A program made the translations under genes and the position numbers. Positions 12,400 through 23,929 of a stretch of 64,000 nt of DNA are shown in pieces (the stretch's first letter is position 1; each line of letters starts with the position of its first letter). Below the pieces are notes generated by a model. That model saw only the letters and a program-made list of their open reading frames with translations, was not told where the DNA came from and searched no databases. Source of the DNA: Ziziphus jujuba (Eukaryota > Streptophyta > Magnoliopsida > Rosales > Rhamnaceae); assembly GCF_031755915.1 (NCBI RefSeq), contig NC_083379.1, forward strand, positions 4,785,501-4,849,500, written 5' to 3'.

Positions 12400-13115
12400 A
12401 TATTTCTCCCTAAAACGACGTCGTTTTTTATTCCCTTGCATTTCATAACGGCTATATCTTCAATGTAAAATATCAACACATAATATAATTGTTTTTCAAC
12501 AAGAAGCTAAACATACACCACCGAACCCCATATATCATAAAAAAAAAAAACAGCACACCTTTACAAATCCATCAAGCAAGAGGAACAACAAGCCACCAAA
12601 GTAGTCGACGGTGACGGCAAGGTAAAACCCCAGCAACCACCGTAGGCTCTGGCGACGACGAAAACCTAGCCATCCAACCCCTGTAACGGCGACGGAAAGA
12701 AACCCAGCCACCCAATCCCGCGATAGCAATGGCGACGACCACAACCCAGCCACCCAACCCATGGTAAAAACTTGAAGTGCTTACAATCCAACCAACGCCA
12801 AGAAGAAGAATATGAAAAAGGAAAATTTTTGAGGAAATAAACCATTGAAATCCTTCAAACCCTTCAAAGAAACCCGATAGCCTAATGGGAGAGAGACCTT
12901 CAAATCCTTAAAATATTTTGTAGATTGCTTCCAAAACTCAACTTCCCCTAACATATGTACTTGGGGTTAGTGGTTGACAAGAAAGCCCGTTGGAAGGCAT
13001 GCCATATTAGTTTCTTATTATTTTCATCATTATTGGTAATTTTAGGGGTTTAAAGGCAAATAAATATATTTAAAGACCCAATATATATATATATATATAA
13101 ATATATCTAAAAAAA
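12400..13115 (-). promoter_or_regulatory. Leader and probable promoter of the CACTA TNPA-like gene
   Basis: This stretch lies upstream of the first exon on the minus strand. It contains a (TA)n/TATA-like tract at about 13081-13105 and a leader with four GGCGACG-type motifs between 12605 and 12735. It also holds a 14-bp sequence (TTGGAAGCAATCTA on the minus strand, 12921-12934) that recurs upstream of the divergent transposase gene. The open frames at 12535-12762 come from short internal GC-rich repeats and do not look coding. The promoter role is inferred from position. Confidence 0.5.
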
Positions 13116-13119
13116 AAAA

Positions 13120-16100
13120 TGGCGACTCTAGGGAAAAAATATTACGTTGCCAGTAAGAGGCTTCCAAACTTGAACACAAAATAAATTGTACTTCAAATAC
13201 AAGCCAAATAAAAAAAAAATATTAAAAGGGAACTGGCGACGTGTTACATAGTAATAGCGTCGCCGTTTTACTATTTTTTTTTTAAATATATACAATTTAA
13301 ATGACTTGCAAAATTAAACACAAAATAAACTGTATTTGAAAAACAAGATAATTAAGGAGAAAAAAAAATCATAGAGAGGAACAGGCGACGTGATTAAGTT
13401 TAGATGCTGATTCAATAAAGTTTTTTAAAACAAAATAAAAAATAAAATGTAAATATGAAAAACAAATAAATATTTTATAAGGATTGCAATTTTTAAAAGC
13501 AAATAAACTATCATTGAAACATTAACAAGTGAAAATACAGCCTTTTATCAAACTTATGTATAGAATTGGTCAATAACTCCTTGTTGTGTGGTACAATTCT
13601 ACATTTCGATCAATGGAATATATGTTAATTGGATTGCTACACAGGTATATTTGTAGATGAACAATAAAAAAAAAAAAAATTAAGAAGAAAAAAATTAAAA
13701 TATGAATTGGCGACGCAGTATGAAGAAATTGGATCGCCATATTAATTTTGGAAAGGAAACCGGCGACACACAATGTGGTAACTACGTCGCCAGTGATTAT
13801 TATTTAAAAAAAAAAAAAATTAAAGTGACTTGCAGATTAAAACACAAAATAAACAATACTTGAAAAACAAGATCATTAAAGAGAGGAAAAAAACAACCAT
13901 TATGCGAACAAGCGACGTGATATTTGTTCACTTGCGTCGCCAATTCAATAATTTTTATCACACTATATAAAGACTTGGAAGTTTAAACAGAAAATAAAAC
14001 ATGAATATGAAAAACAAATAAAAATTTTATAAGGATTGAAACTTTTAAAAGCAAACAAACTAATCATCGAAGCACTAACAAGTGAAAATGCAGCCTTTTA
14101 TAAAATTTATGTGTAGAATTGGTAAATAAGTCCTTGTTGTGTGGTACAATTCTACATTTAGATCAATGTAATATATGTTCATTGGATTTCTACATAGATA
14201 TATTTGTAGATGAAAAATAAAAAAAAAAATTAAGAAGAAAAAATTAAAACATGAATTGGCGACGTAGTATGAAGAAACTGGGTCGCCATATTGATTTGTA
14301 AAGGGAATCAGCGACATATCATGTGGTAACTACGTCGCTAATGCTTATCATTTTTTTTTTTTAAAAATGCAATTAAAAAGTGACTTGCATATTTAAACAC
14401 AAAATAAACAATACTTAAAAAACAAGTTCATTAAAGAGGGGAAAAAAACAACCATTATGCGAACAAGCGACGTGATATTTGTTCACTTTCGTCGCGAGTT
14501 CAATAATTTTTATCAACCTATATAAGACTTGCAAGGTTAAACAGAAAATAAAATGTGAATATGAAAAACAAATAAAAATTTTCTTAGGATTGAAACTTTT
14601 AAAAGCAAACAAACTAATCAGTGAAGCACTAACAAGTGAAAATACAGCCTTTTATCAAACTTATGTGTGGAATTGATCAATAAATCCTTGTTGTGTGGTA
14701 CAATTCTATGTGAAGAGCACGGACAAAACTGTATTCTACTTTTAGATCAATGGAATATATGTTCATTGGATTGCTACATGGGTGTATTTGTAGATGAACA
14801 ATAAAAAATAGAAACTAGGTAGGGAAAAAAAATCAGAAAATGAACTGGTGACGCAGTATGAAAGAACTGGGTCGCCATATTGATTTTAGAAAGGGATATG
14901 GCGACGCATAATATAGTTACTAAGTCGCTGGTTCTTATTATTTAAAAAAAAAAATGCAATTTAAGTGAGTTATTGATTTAAACACAAAACTAACAATACT
15001 TGAAAAACAAGATCATTAAAGAGGGGAAAAAAACAACCATTATGCGAACAAGCGATGTGATATTTGTTCACTTTTGTCGCCAGTTCAATAATTTTTATCA
15101 ACCTATATAAGACTTGCAAGGTTAAACAGAAAATGAAATGTGAATATGAAAAACAAATAAAAATTTTATTAGGATTGAAACTTTTAAAAGCAAACAAACT
15201 AATCAGTGAAGCACTAACAAGTGAAAATACAGCCTTTTATCAAACTTATGTGTGGAATTGATCAATAAGTCCTTGTTGTGTGGTACAATTCTATGTGAAA
15301 AGTACGAACAAAACTGTTTTCTACTTTTAGATCAATGGAATATATGTTCATTGGATTGCTACATGGGTATATTTGTAGATGAACAATAAAAAACAGAAAC
15401 TAAGTAGGAAAAAATATCAGAAAATGAACTGGCAACGCAATATGAAGGAATTGGGTCGCCATATTGATTTTTGGAAGGGATCCAGCGATGCATAATATAG
15501 TGACTACGTCGCTAGTTCTTTTTATTTTTTCAAAAAAATAATGCAATTTAAGTGACTTGCGGATTTAAACACAAAACAAACTCTACTTGACAAAAAAGAT
15601 CATCAAAGAGGGGGAAAAATCAATCATTATACGAACAGGCGATGTGATTTTTGTTTACATGCGTCGCCCGTTCCGTAATTTTTGTTAAACAATATAAAGA
15701 CTTGTAAGTTTAAATAGAAAATAAAATGTGAATATGAAAATCAAATAATAATTTTATTAGGATTGCAACTTTTAAAAGCAAAAAAACTAATCAGTGAAGC
15801 ACTAACAAGTGAAAATACAGCCTTTTATCAAACTTATGTGTGGAATTGATCAATAAGTCCTTGTTGTGTGGTACAATTCTATATGAAGAGCACGGACAAA
15901 ACTATTTTCTACTTTTAGATCAATGGAATATATGTTCATTGGATTGCTACGTGGGTACATTTGTAGATGAACAATAAAAAACAGAAACTAAGTAGGAAAA
16001 AACATCAGAAAATGAACTGGCGACACAGTATGAAGGAATTGGGTCGCCATATTGATTTTTGGAAGGGATATAGTGACGCATAATATAGTGACTATGTCGC

Positions 16101-17030
16101 TAGTTCTTTTTATTTTTTCAAAAAAATAATGCAATTTAAGTGACTTGTGGATTTAAACACAAAACAAACTCTACTTGACAAAAAAGATCATCAAAGAGGG
16201 GGAAAAATCAATCATTATACGAACAAGCGACGTGATTTTTGTTTATGTGTGTCGCCCGTTTCGTAATTTTTATTAAACAATATAAAAACTTGCAAGTTTA
16301 AATAGAAAGTAAAATGTGAATATAAAGACTTGCAAGTTTAAATAGAAAATAAAATGTGAATATGAAAAATAAATAAAAATTTTATTAGGATTGCAACTTT
16401 TAAAAGCAAACAAACTAATCATTGAAGCAATAAGAAGTGAAAATACAACCTTTTATCAAACTTATGTGTGGAATTGGTCAATAAGTCCTTGTTGTGTGGT
16501 ACAATTCTATGTGAAGAGCACGGACAAACTATTTTCTACTTTTAGATCAATGGAATATATGTTCATTGGATTGCTACATGGGTATATTTGTAGATGAACA
16601 ATAAAAAATAGAAATTAAATAGGAAAAAATATCAGGATATGAATGGGCGACGCAATATGAAGGAACTGGGTCACCATATTGATTTTTGAAAGGTACCGAC
16701 GATGTGTGTTGTAGTAACTACGTCACTAGTTCTTCTTATTATTTTTTTTTTAAAAAATAAAATTTAATTTACTTGCAGATTTAAACACAAAACAAACTGT
16801 ACTAAAAAAACAATATCATTCAAGAGGGGAAAACAAAACCATTATGTTGACAGGCGACGTGATTGGGTTCACTTGCGTCTCCAGTTCAATAAGTTTTATC
16901 AAACAACACAGAGACTTGCAAATTTAAACGGAAAATAAACTGGACTTTTAAAACTTAAATAATTCAAAATATAAAATATAAATTAACAGGAGACTTTGCA
17001 TGAGTATGTTGCGTCGCCGGTTTTTCGAAA
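13120..17030. repeat. Central array of about 590-bp units, each with three GCGACG hairpins
   Basis: Six recognisable units repeat with a period of about 550-630 bp. A first hairpin (GGCGACGCAGTATGAAG...GGGTCGCCAT) starts at 13709, 14258, 14847, 15431, 16019 and 16646. A second (GCGACGCATAATATAGTGACTA...GTCGCTAG type) follows about 50 bp later. A third (GCGACGTGATTTTTGTT...TGCGTCGCC type) follows about 150 bp after that. Further single hairpins lie near 13230, 13384, 16850 and 16988. Spacers share TGTGTGGTACAATTCTA and GGAATATATGTTCATTGG. The four middle units are clearly more similar to one another than to the outer ones. The array separates the two divergent transposon genes. Confidence 0.9.
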
Positions 17031-17443
17031 ATTTTTGGTGCCTTTTAAAATTTTTACGCACGCCTTTGAATCCCTTTTCTTTTCTACAACTACATGAAGT
17101 ACACTATCTAATAGATGTAGAGTTGGAAGCAATCTATGGGGAGTTGAAGAGTTGGATCTTTCGAGTTTAGTTTTCAATTTCCTACCCTTTGTTAGGAAGC
17201 TGGGGTTCTTTCTTTCGTCCTCGTGGTTAGCTGGGTTTCTTCTTCCTTCGTCTCCATCGCCTAAGTGAGTTTCATTTTTTTCTTTGTGGTTAACGATGGC
17301 ATGTGGTGGGTTGTTTTTTTTTGTTTTTTGTTTTTCCATTTCACCCGCAGGTTAGGTTTGGTTGGGTTTTCATAATCTTGCTTTTGTTGATATTTTGTTT
17401 GTTATATTGCTTGACATTGTTTTGCTTAGAGATTGATAGGAAA
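16960..17443 (+). promoter_or_regulatory. Probable promoter and leader of the CACTA TNP2 transposase gene
   Basis: A TATAAAATATAA stretch lies at about 16970-16982, directly before the last GCGACG hairpin (about 16988-17022). The 14-bp sequence TTGGAAGCAATCTA at 17123-17136 is the same as the one found, inverted, upstream of the TNPA-like gene at 12921-12934. The rest is a pyrimidine-rich leader up to the ATG at 17444. Promoter function is inferred from position only. Confidence 0.45.
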
Positions 17444-20400
17444 ATGGATAAATCGTGGATAACAAAAGATAGAACATCAAACGATTTTGCTAAGGGTGTG
17501 AAGGAATTTTTGAAATTTAGCATGGAGAATGCCAATGATTGTAATGCCATACGGTGTCCTTGCATGAAATGTGGGAATATGGAAATCCATTCTATTAGGG
17601 ATATTAAAGGCCATATATTTTGGAATGGGTTTGATGTCAATTATTGGAGATGGATTTGGCATGGTGAGTCATGTAATGACGGTATTGGACCATCTTCTCA
17701 TTTAGATAATATTAATGTAGAATTTAATGGAAATGATAGTGGTAGTGAGGAAGACGTGGCTTTCAATAACTTAGAAATGACCCGTGCTGTCTTTGATCAT
17801 TTTGATAATGATCTTAATGAATTTGCTAAGTTATTGGAGGATGCGGAGAAACCTTTGTATCGAGGTTGCACCAAATTTACCAAGTTATCGGCCTTGGTTA
17901 AATTGTATAACTTAATGGCAAGATATGGATATTCTAATAAGTGCTTCGATGTACTATTGCAATTGTTATCCGATATGTGGCCAACAGACAATGTGTTGCC
18001 AGCATCCATGTACAATGTTAAGAAGACTTTGGGTGCTTTGGGAATGGAGTACACCAAGATTCATGCATGTCCTAAAAGTTGTATTTTGTTTAGGAAGGAA
18101 TATGTGGACCTTAATGAATGTCCTAAATGTGGATCTTCTAGATGGAAAATTGGTAAGAATGGAGTTGTTAGCAATATTCCAAATAAAATTTTATGGTACT
18201 TTCCTATTATTTCGCGTTTTGAAAGAATGTTTCGTAGTGTTGAAACGGCTAAGAATTTGACATGGCATGCCAATGGGAGAAAGGTTAAGATAGGTGAAAT
18301 GCAACACCCTGCGGATTCTCCATCTTGGAAGTTGGTTGATCGTCAATAGCCAAACTTTGCATTAGAAGATAGGAATTTGAGACTTGGGATCGTGGCCGAT
18401 GGAGTTAATCCACATAGTATGTTGAGTAGTAGGTATAGTTGTTGGCCTGTGATGACAGTTGTGTATAATCTTCCTCCTTAGTTGTGTATGAAGCGGAAAT
18501 TTATGATGTTGAGTCTTCTCATTTTTGGACCCAAACAACCCGGCAATCATATTGATGTATACATGGAGCTATTAGTTGAAGACCTGCAGAAGTTGTGGAA
18601 TGAGGGTGTTAGTGTCTTCGATGCTTATCGTCAAGAGAAATTCACTTTGAAGGTAGTGTTGCTATGGACTGTCAACAATTTTCCAGCTTATGGTAATTTA
18701 TCCAGTCATGTAGTGAAGGGACATTATGGTTGTCCAATTTGCAGTGAAAATACCTTTGCTAGAAGGCTAAAGCATGGGAAAAAAATGAGTTTCATCAGGC
18801 ATAGAAAATTTCTTCCTCCAAATCATTGCTACAGAAGGAAAGAGAAGGCTTTCAATGGATTTCAAGAGTTTGGAGTGCCCCCAATACCGTTGACTGGAGA
18901 AGAAATCTTAGCTAAGCTGAATGCAATAAGTTTTGATAACTCAAACAAAAGGAAAAGGACTGTTGATGCTGAAGAATGTTGGAAGAAGAAGTCCATTTTT
19001 TTCAAATTGGAATATTGGCAATTTCTCCATGTGCGACATAATTTAGATGTCATGCATATAAAGAAAAATATTTGTGAGAGCATATATGGTACATTGCTCA
19101 ATATTCCTGGTAAGACGAAGGATGGAGTTAATGCTCGGTTAGATTTACAAGAAATGGGTTTGCAGAAAGACTTAGCCCCTAAACAGCAAGGAAATCAAAC
19201 TTTCCTACCACCGGCTTGCTATACATTATCAAAGCAAGAGAAGAAATTGTTTTGTAAGTGTTTAGTGGACTTAAGGGTTCCAGATGGTTATTCTTCAAAC
19301 TTTAGAAATCTTGTTTCAATGGAGGATTTAAAGTTGGTAGGATTGAAAATCTCATGAATGTCATACATTGATGCAACAATTCTTGCCTCTTGCAATTCGT
19401 TCAATCCTTCCTAAAAATGTGAGACATTCAATTGCAAGACTCTGTTTTTTTTTCAATATAATTTGCAAGAAGTCCATCATTGTTGCTAAATTGGACAAAA
19501 TTCAAAACGATCTTGTTACAACTTTGTGCCTTCTAGAGAAATTCTTTCCACCATCTTTTTTTGATGTAATGGTTCACCTCACTGTATATTTGGTTCGAGA
19601 GGTCAGATTATGTGGACCAGTACATTTTAGATGGATGTATCCGTTTGAGAGGTACATGAAAGTATTGAAAGGTTATGTTCGAAATAAAAATCGGCCAGAA
19701 AGTTGTATTGCCGAGAGTTATATTTGTGAAGAAGTGATTGAGTTTTGTAGTGAATTTCAAAAAGAGTTAGAGGCAGTTGGAAACCCCATTGGTAGATATC
19801 AAAACTTAAATGATGAAGATGATGTTGATGTCCCCATTAAAGGTGGAAAAAATCAATCAATTGATCAACAACTTTGGGATCAAGTTCATAGATGCGTAAG
19901 TGGCACCCTATGTCAGGTGCGTATATACATGTTAATGTACAAATTAGTTGATATTTTGAATATATATATATATATATATATATATTAAGATTATAAATTA
20001 GTTGATATTTTGAATATATTAATATGCATAAATAAGTTGATATTTTGAATATATTTGTTAATTACAAAAACTTTTCTTTGTTTTAGTATTCATTTTGAAG
20101 TCTTGAAGTCAAGCAAAAAAAATCGAGGAAAAAAAAGCAAAATAGTTTCAAGATGAACACAAACATACATTTATTTACTGGTTACATGATAAGGTATGGA
20201 GAAGTTAAATATTTAATATCGTATCATTGTTTTAGCTTTAGCTTTAGTGAATAAATATTTTTCATATTTTTGTCAATTGACTAGATTGAACAGGAGTGAA
20301 GTCAACCAAATCACACAGTTTCTGAAACATTAAGATGGATAGCCCATGGTCCACAATGGATAGTAACGAAACATGAAGGATATGATATTAAAGGGGTTCA

Positions 20401-20911
20401 ATTCAACACTTTAGATAGGGATATTAAGCGGGTCACCCAGAGTCTTGGTATCAAAGTAATTGCCAAAAGTGAGCATTTTGCTAGTGCTAAGGATAATAAC
20501 CTAATTTTTGCTAAGATGGCATACTACGGGGTCATAAGAGATATTTGGGATGTCAATTACACTGTGTTTCGAGTTCCTATGTTCAAGTGTGATTGGGTTG
20601 ACAGCAGCGGTGTGAAAGTTGATGAGATGGGGTTTACATTTGTTAACTTAAATAAAATTGGATATAAATCTGACCCATTCATTATGGCTTCACAAGTTCA
20701 ACAAGTATTTTATGTTGAAGATTAACTTGATTTGAGATGGTCAGTTGTTTTAACTCCACCACAATATCGTACTTTTGTTGAAGAAGATGTTCTTGGCGAT
20801 ACTACGATGGCTCATAATCCATTTGTCATCCAGTTGCCAAGTGTTGATGAAAATGATAACGAGGATGAATGCGAGAGTGGCTATATTCGTAACGATTGTG
20901 AGGGGATATGA
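17444..20911 (+). pseudogene. CACTA TNPD/TNP2-type transposase gene, degenerate
   Basis: The start MDKSWITKDRTSNDF with CPCMKCGN is the transposase-associated domain, which argues for ATG 17444 rather than the upstream in-frame ATG at 17303. The Transposase_21/tnp2 domain follows (HPADSPSWK, NLRLGIVADGVNPHSM, FGPKQPGNHIDVYMELLVED, LLWTVNNFPAYGNLS, HYGCPIC). Next are DUF4218 (MQQFLPLAIRSILPKNVR, FRWMYPFERYMKVLKGYVRN) and, after two short introns (19917-20086 and 20194-20293), DUF4216 (AYYGVIRDIWDVNYTVFRVP). In-frame stops occur at 18347-18349, at 18479-18481 (TAG where the family has the Trp of LPPWLCMK) and at 20723-20725. A 1-base frameshift lies near 19346. The role would have been the catalytic transposase; this copy cannot make it. 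Confidence 0.93.
19958..19984. repeat. (TA)n microsatellite in a transposase intron
   Basis: A run of alternating T and A lies in the first intron of the TNP2-type pseudogene, just after the GT donor at 19917. Confidence 0.8.
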
Positions 20912-21460
20912 ATAACAAAGACCTTCTAAATAAATTGGTACGTAGATTTATTTATATGTTTTAAGTAATATTTATGACATTTATTATTATCCATTTAATT
21001 AATTTTGTTATTCGCTTTCATAAGAACAATGATAATATTTTTTAAATTTTTATCTACTAATTTATTACTTTTTCATAATTAATATATATTTATTTTGCAT
21101 AACTGTTTATAAATTTATTAATTTTTTCATATGCAGTATGAGGGTGTGTAATATCGTCAACAAGGGGATGGCAGCTTCCATCTCAATGAATATGCAATTC
21201 ATGGAGATTTAGTTAATATTGCTTTTGCTTTTCCATATACAATAGTATAAGGAATTGTAAAAATATTTCATGAGATACTATTTAATTTATTTGATAATTA
21301 TTTTGTTATGCAAATGTTTACTTTCAATTTTTGTATTCTAATTACTTTGAATGAAGCTAATTTTAATTTTTTTTCTATTTATTATTTTTTAATAAATTGT
21401 AGCAAAATTACAAAAAGCAAATTAGAAAAAGGAAATGGTGATGTACAAGAAGAAGGTTGA

Positions 21461-22280
21461 CACTAAAAGGATCATTAGCGACGCATAATAACATCAAGGT
21501 CGCCATTTCAGACATTTAGCGACGCATAATAAGAACATTCTTGCCATTTTCCAATTTTAGCGATGCATAAAAACAACTTCGACCTTTAGCGACGCACAAT
21601 AACAACCTGGTCACGATTTTCAACCTTTAGCGACGCTCTAGACTTGCGTGATAGTTTTAGTGACGCTTTATTTAAATATATAGCGACGCAAAAAAAGAGT
21701 CACTAAAGGTTAAACATATATGAAATTAGCAACATGTAGTTTTAAGTAAAATGCGACATACAACTATACAAGTCGCTAAAAATTCTATAACTTAGCGACG
21801 CATAAATTTACATAAAACAGCGACGAAGTATAATAAGTCGCTAAAAAGTCATACAATTAGTGACTCATAAATATAGGGTCGCTGTTTCTTCCATATTAGC
21901 GACGCATAATTTACATAAAAAAGCGACGAAATATAATAAGTCGTGAGAAATGGTAACAATTAGCGACTCATAAATGTAGAGTCGCTATTTCTTCCATATT
22001 AGCGACGCATTAATTTCAGTAAAACAGTGATGCAGTACGTATGTGTCGCTACAAATGCTAGAAATTAGCCACATAAGTGTTTAGAGTCGCGGATTCCTCT
22101 ATTTTTAGAGTCTCGAGTGTCTTTACATTTAGCGACGTGACTTTATACGGCATCGTTGTTTCGTCATAATTAGGCGACTTTGGTTTACACGTCACTGTTG
22201 GTAGAATGTTTTTCGCGACAGGACGTTAGGCGACATGGTAGAATGCGTCTTTGTTTATTTCATTTAGTTCATTTAATTGC
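21461..22280. repeat. CACTA right sub-terminal GCGACG motif block
   Basis: A dense series of TTAGCGACGCATAA-like motifs in direct and inverted orientation runs to the right terminal repeat (for example near 21476, 21519, 21588, 21630, 21681, 21795, 21897, 21961 and 22001). The block opens with CACTAAAAGG at 21461, which resembles a CACTA 5' end. Between the transposase stop at 20911 and this block (20912-21460) I see only AT-rich sequence, probably 3' untranslated region. Confidence 0.8.
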
Positions 22281-22308
22281 ATCGCTAATCAGCGAGTTTC
22301 GAGTAGTG
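22281..22308 (-). repeat. CACTA right terminal inverted repeat
   Basis: On the minus strand it starts with canonical CACTACTCGAAA and ends ATTAGCGAT, pairing with 4942-4969. The ATT at 22309-22311 is the second copy of the target duplication. Confidence 0.88.
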
Positions 22309-22407
22309 ATTTATGTATGAAAGGTCATGGGGTTCGAGGTATTGGGGTGGAAAAAAATTATTTTAAGTGATTAAAAAAACAACTAATATTATATATAATT
22401 AGAGTAA

Positions 22408-22846
22408 GGGTGCATTTGATATGCGAAATAAATGTATAAATAAAATAGTTATTCCATAGGATGAGCTATTACTATGTTTGATAGATTTTAAAATTTGGAA
22501 ATATCTATTTCATGGTAATACTTATACCCTCATTTCAAAAAATAACTACTCTTTTCAAAAAGTTTAGAATTGTTATTCTTAACATATTTAAAATATATTC
22601 AAATCGAGATCGATTACTAAACTAAAAATACATAAATAACCATAGATTTTGATTTTTAATTATTTTTACCAAATTTGACATTTTTGAAAAGAAAAAAAAA
22701 TCTTAATAAAGACTAAACATTGAATATAATTCAAGATATTAACCAAATATATTAATAGAAATATTTATTCCTTTCCCTTTTTAATTTCTATGAATAGATA
22801 TTCTTATTTTATAAGAAATAATCATTCTATGTATCAAACGTAACCT
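22408..22846. mobile_element. Probable MITE (about 440 bp, terminal inverted repeats)
   Basis: The left end GGGTGCATTTGATATG and the right end, read on the other strand, AGGTTACGTTTGATACA are imperfect inverted repeats of the GGGTGCGTTTGATAC kind seen in hAT-like MITEs. The inside is AT-rich and non-coding. No clean target duplication was found, so the borders are provisional. No equivalent is visible in the right-hand duplicate. Confidence 0.5.
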
Positions 22847-23148
22847 AAGTCTTTTAACAAAAAATCTTTAATTTATTACTGGATTATTAATTTCGAGTAC
22901 CATTGTCATGTGCTATCACCTCACATTGAGACTTACGATATAATAACGTTAAATTTTGGATAAATAGTGATCATCTGTTCATTTTTTTCCCAAGATAAAA
23001 CGCAACATAAAATTTCTCAGACGTAAAGCTACAAGAATATAGGAGTAAGCTTCAAAAATCCATATATGGTAGCTAATTTAGTCAATTAAAAATACTAGTC
23101 ACCAAATTTATTACCAAATATTATGTATTAGATGATATGATATTCATT

Positions 23149-23156
<8 letters not shown>

Positions 23157-23185
<29 letters not shown>
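23157..23185. repeat. (TA)n microsatellite
   Basis: About 14 alternating TA units lie in non-coding duplicated sequence. A similar tract lies at about 23715-23742. Confidence 0.85.
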
Positions 23186-23189
<4 letters not shown>

Positions 23190-23929
23190 AGTTCTAATTG
23201 CAATAATAAAAGAACTCAATCTAGTTTGTGAGTCCAAGCAAAAATCTTTAGATTGTGGAAGACAAAAATTTTCAATCTTTGTTTTGCAAGAGAGAAAAAG
23301 GAAGCAAATACTAGAGAAAGAAAGAGAGAAATCTAGTGAGAGAGAAAGAGAGATATTGACAGTTTTGAATTTGGTATGCAAAAATTGTAGTAGAAAATAG
23401 AAGGCTGATGAAGGATGAATCATTTTTTCAATTCCTAAATGGTCATGGTGGGTTGGCTTTTAGGTCCATAGTTGCTTATGACAGTATAAAATTTTGATAT
23501 TTTCAAGCACAAGTTTATTCAAACCCTTTTGTAGTAGGATTCATTGCAACAAATGCCCAAGCCTAATCTAATTCAAAATGAAAAAAAGAAGATTGTGGTA
23601 GTTTAGTAATTTTTTTTATTGGATTGTATAGAGTTAGTTTAGAATTGCAAAAAGAATTTCTCTATATATTTATATTATATTAATTATATCCACTTTTAAT
23701 ATTTTGTGCTATTATATATATGTATATATATATATATATATATTTATCATTGATCATTTACAATGATTTCCCCTCTCATTTTGGTGTTTCAAACTCACAA
23801 TCTCCCACTCATAGATGAGAGTGATTTACTAGTTCCCAACTATAGGTTCTATCATTTGATATCCAAAATTTAATACTTTTAGCATTACTCTTAAAAATAA
23901 CAAGAAAGTTAATTTCATACACATATATG

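Larger units (their letters stand above)
4942..22308. mobile_element. CACTA (En/Spm) DNA transposon, about 17.4 kb, decayed
   Basis: The left end reads TACTACGCGAAA (first base T where the family has C). The right end, read on the opposite strand, begins CACTACTCGAAA. The first 28 bases of the two ends match at about 20 positions, including a shared terminal AGCGAT block. The element is flanked on both sides by ATT, the 3-bp target duplication expected for CACTA elements. Inside are a TNP2/TNPD-type transposase gene (+) and a TNPA/Ulp1-type gene (-), plus many GCGACG sub-terminal motifs. Both genes carry stops and frameshifts, so the copy cannot be autonomous. The element is present only in the left duplicate, so it most simply arrived after the duplication. 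Confidence 0.92.

Noticed and set aside
12535..12762. Minus-strand open frames with repeated WVAG/GWLG phrases
   Set aside because: They are produced by short GC-rich repeats in the leader of the TNPA-like gene and match no family.
13709..16740. CRISPR-like regular repeat pattern
   Set aside because: The units are about 590 bp, diverged and lie inside a plant transposon. The short GCGACG arms are transposon motifs, not CRISPR repeats, and there are no cas genes.
17303..17443. Upstream in-frame extension of the TNP2 transposase starting at ATG 17303
   Set aside because: The extra 47 residues are hydrophobic, T-rich-derived leader sequence. The conserved transposase-associated domain begins at the ATG at 17444.
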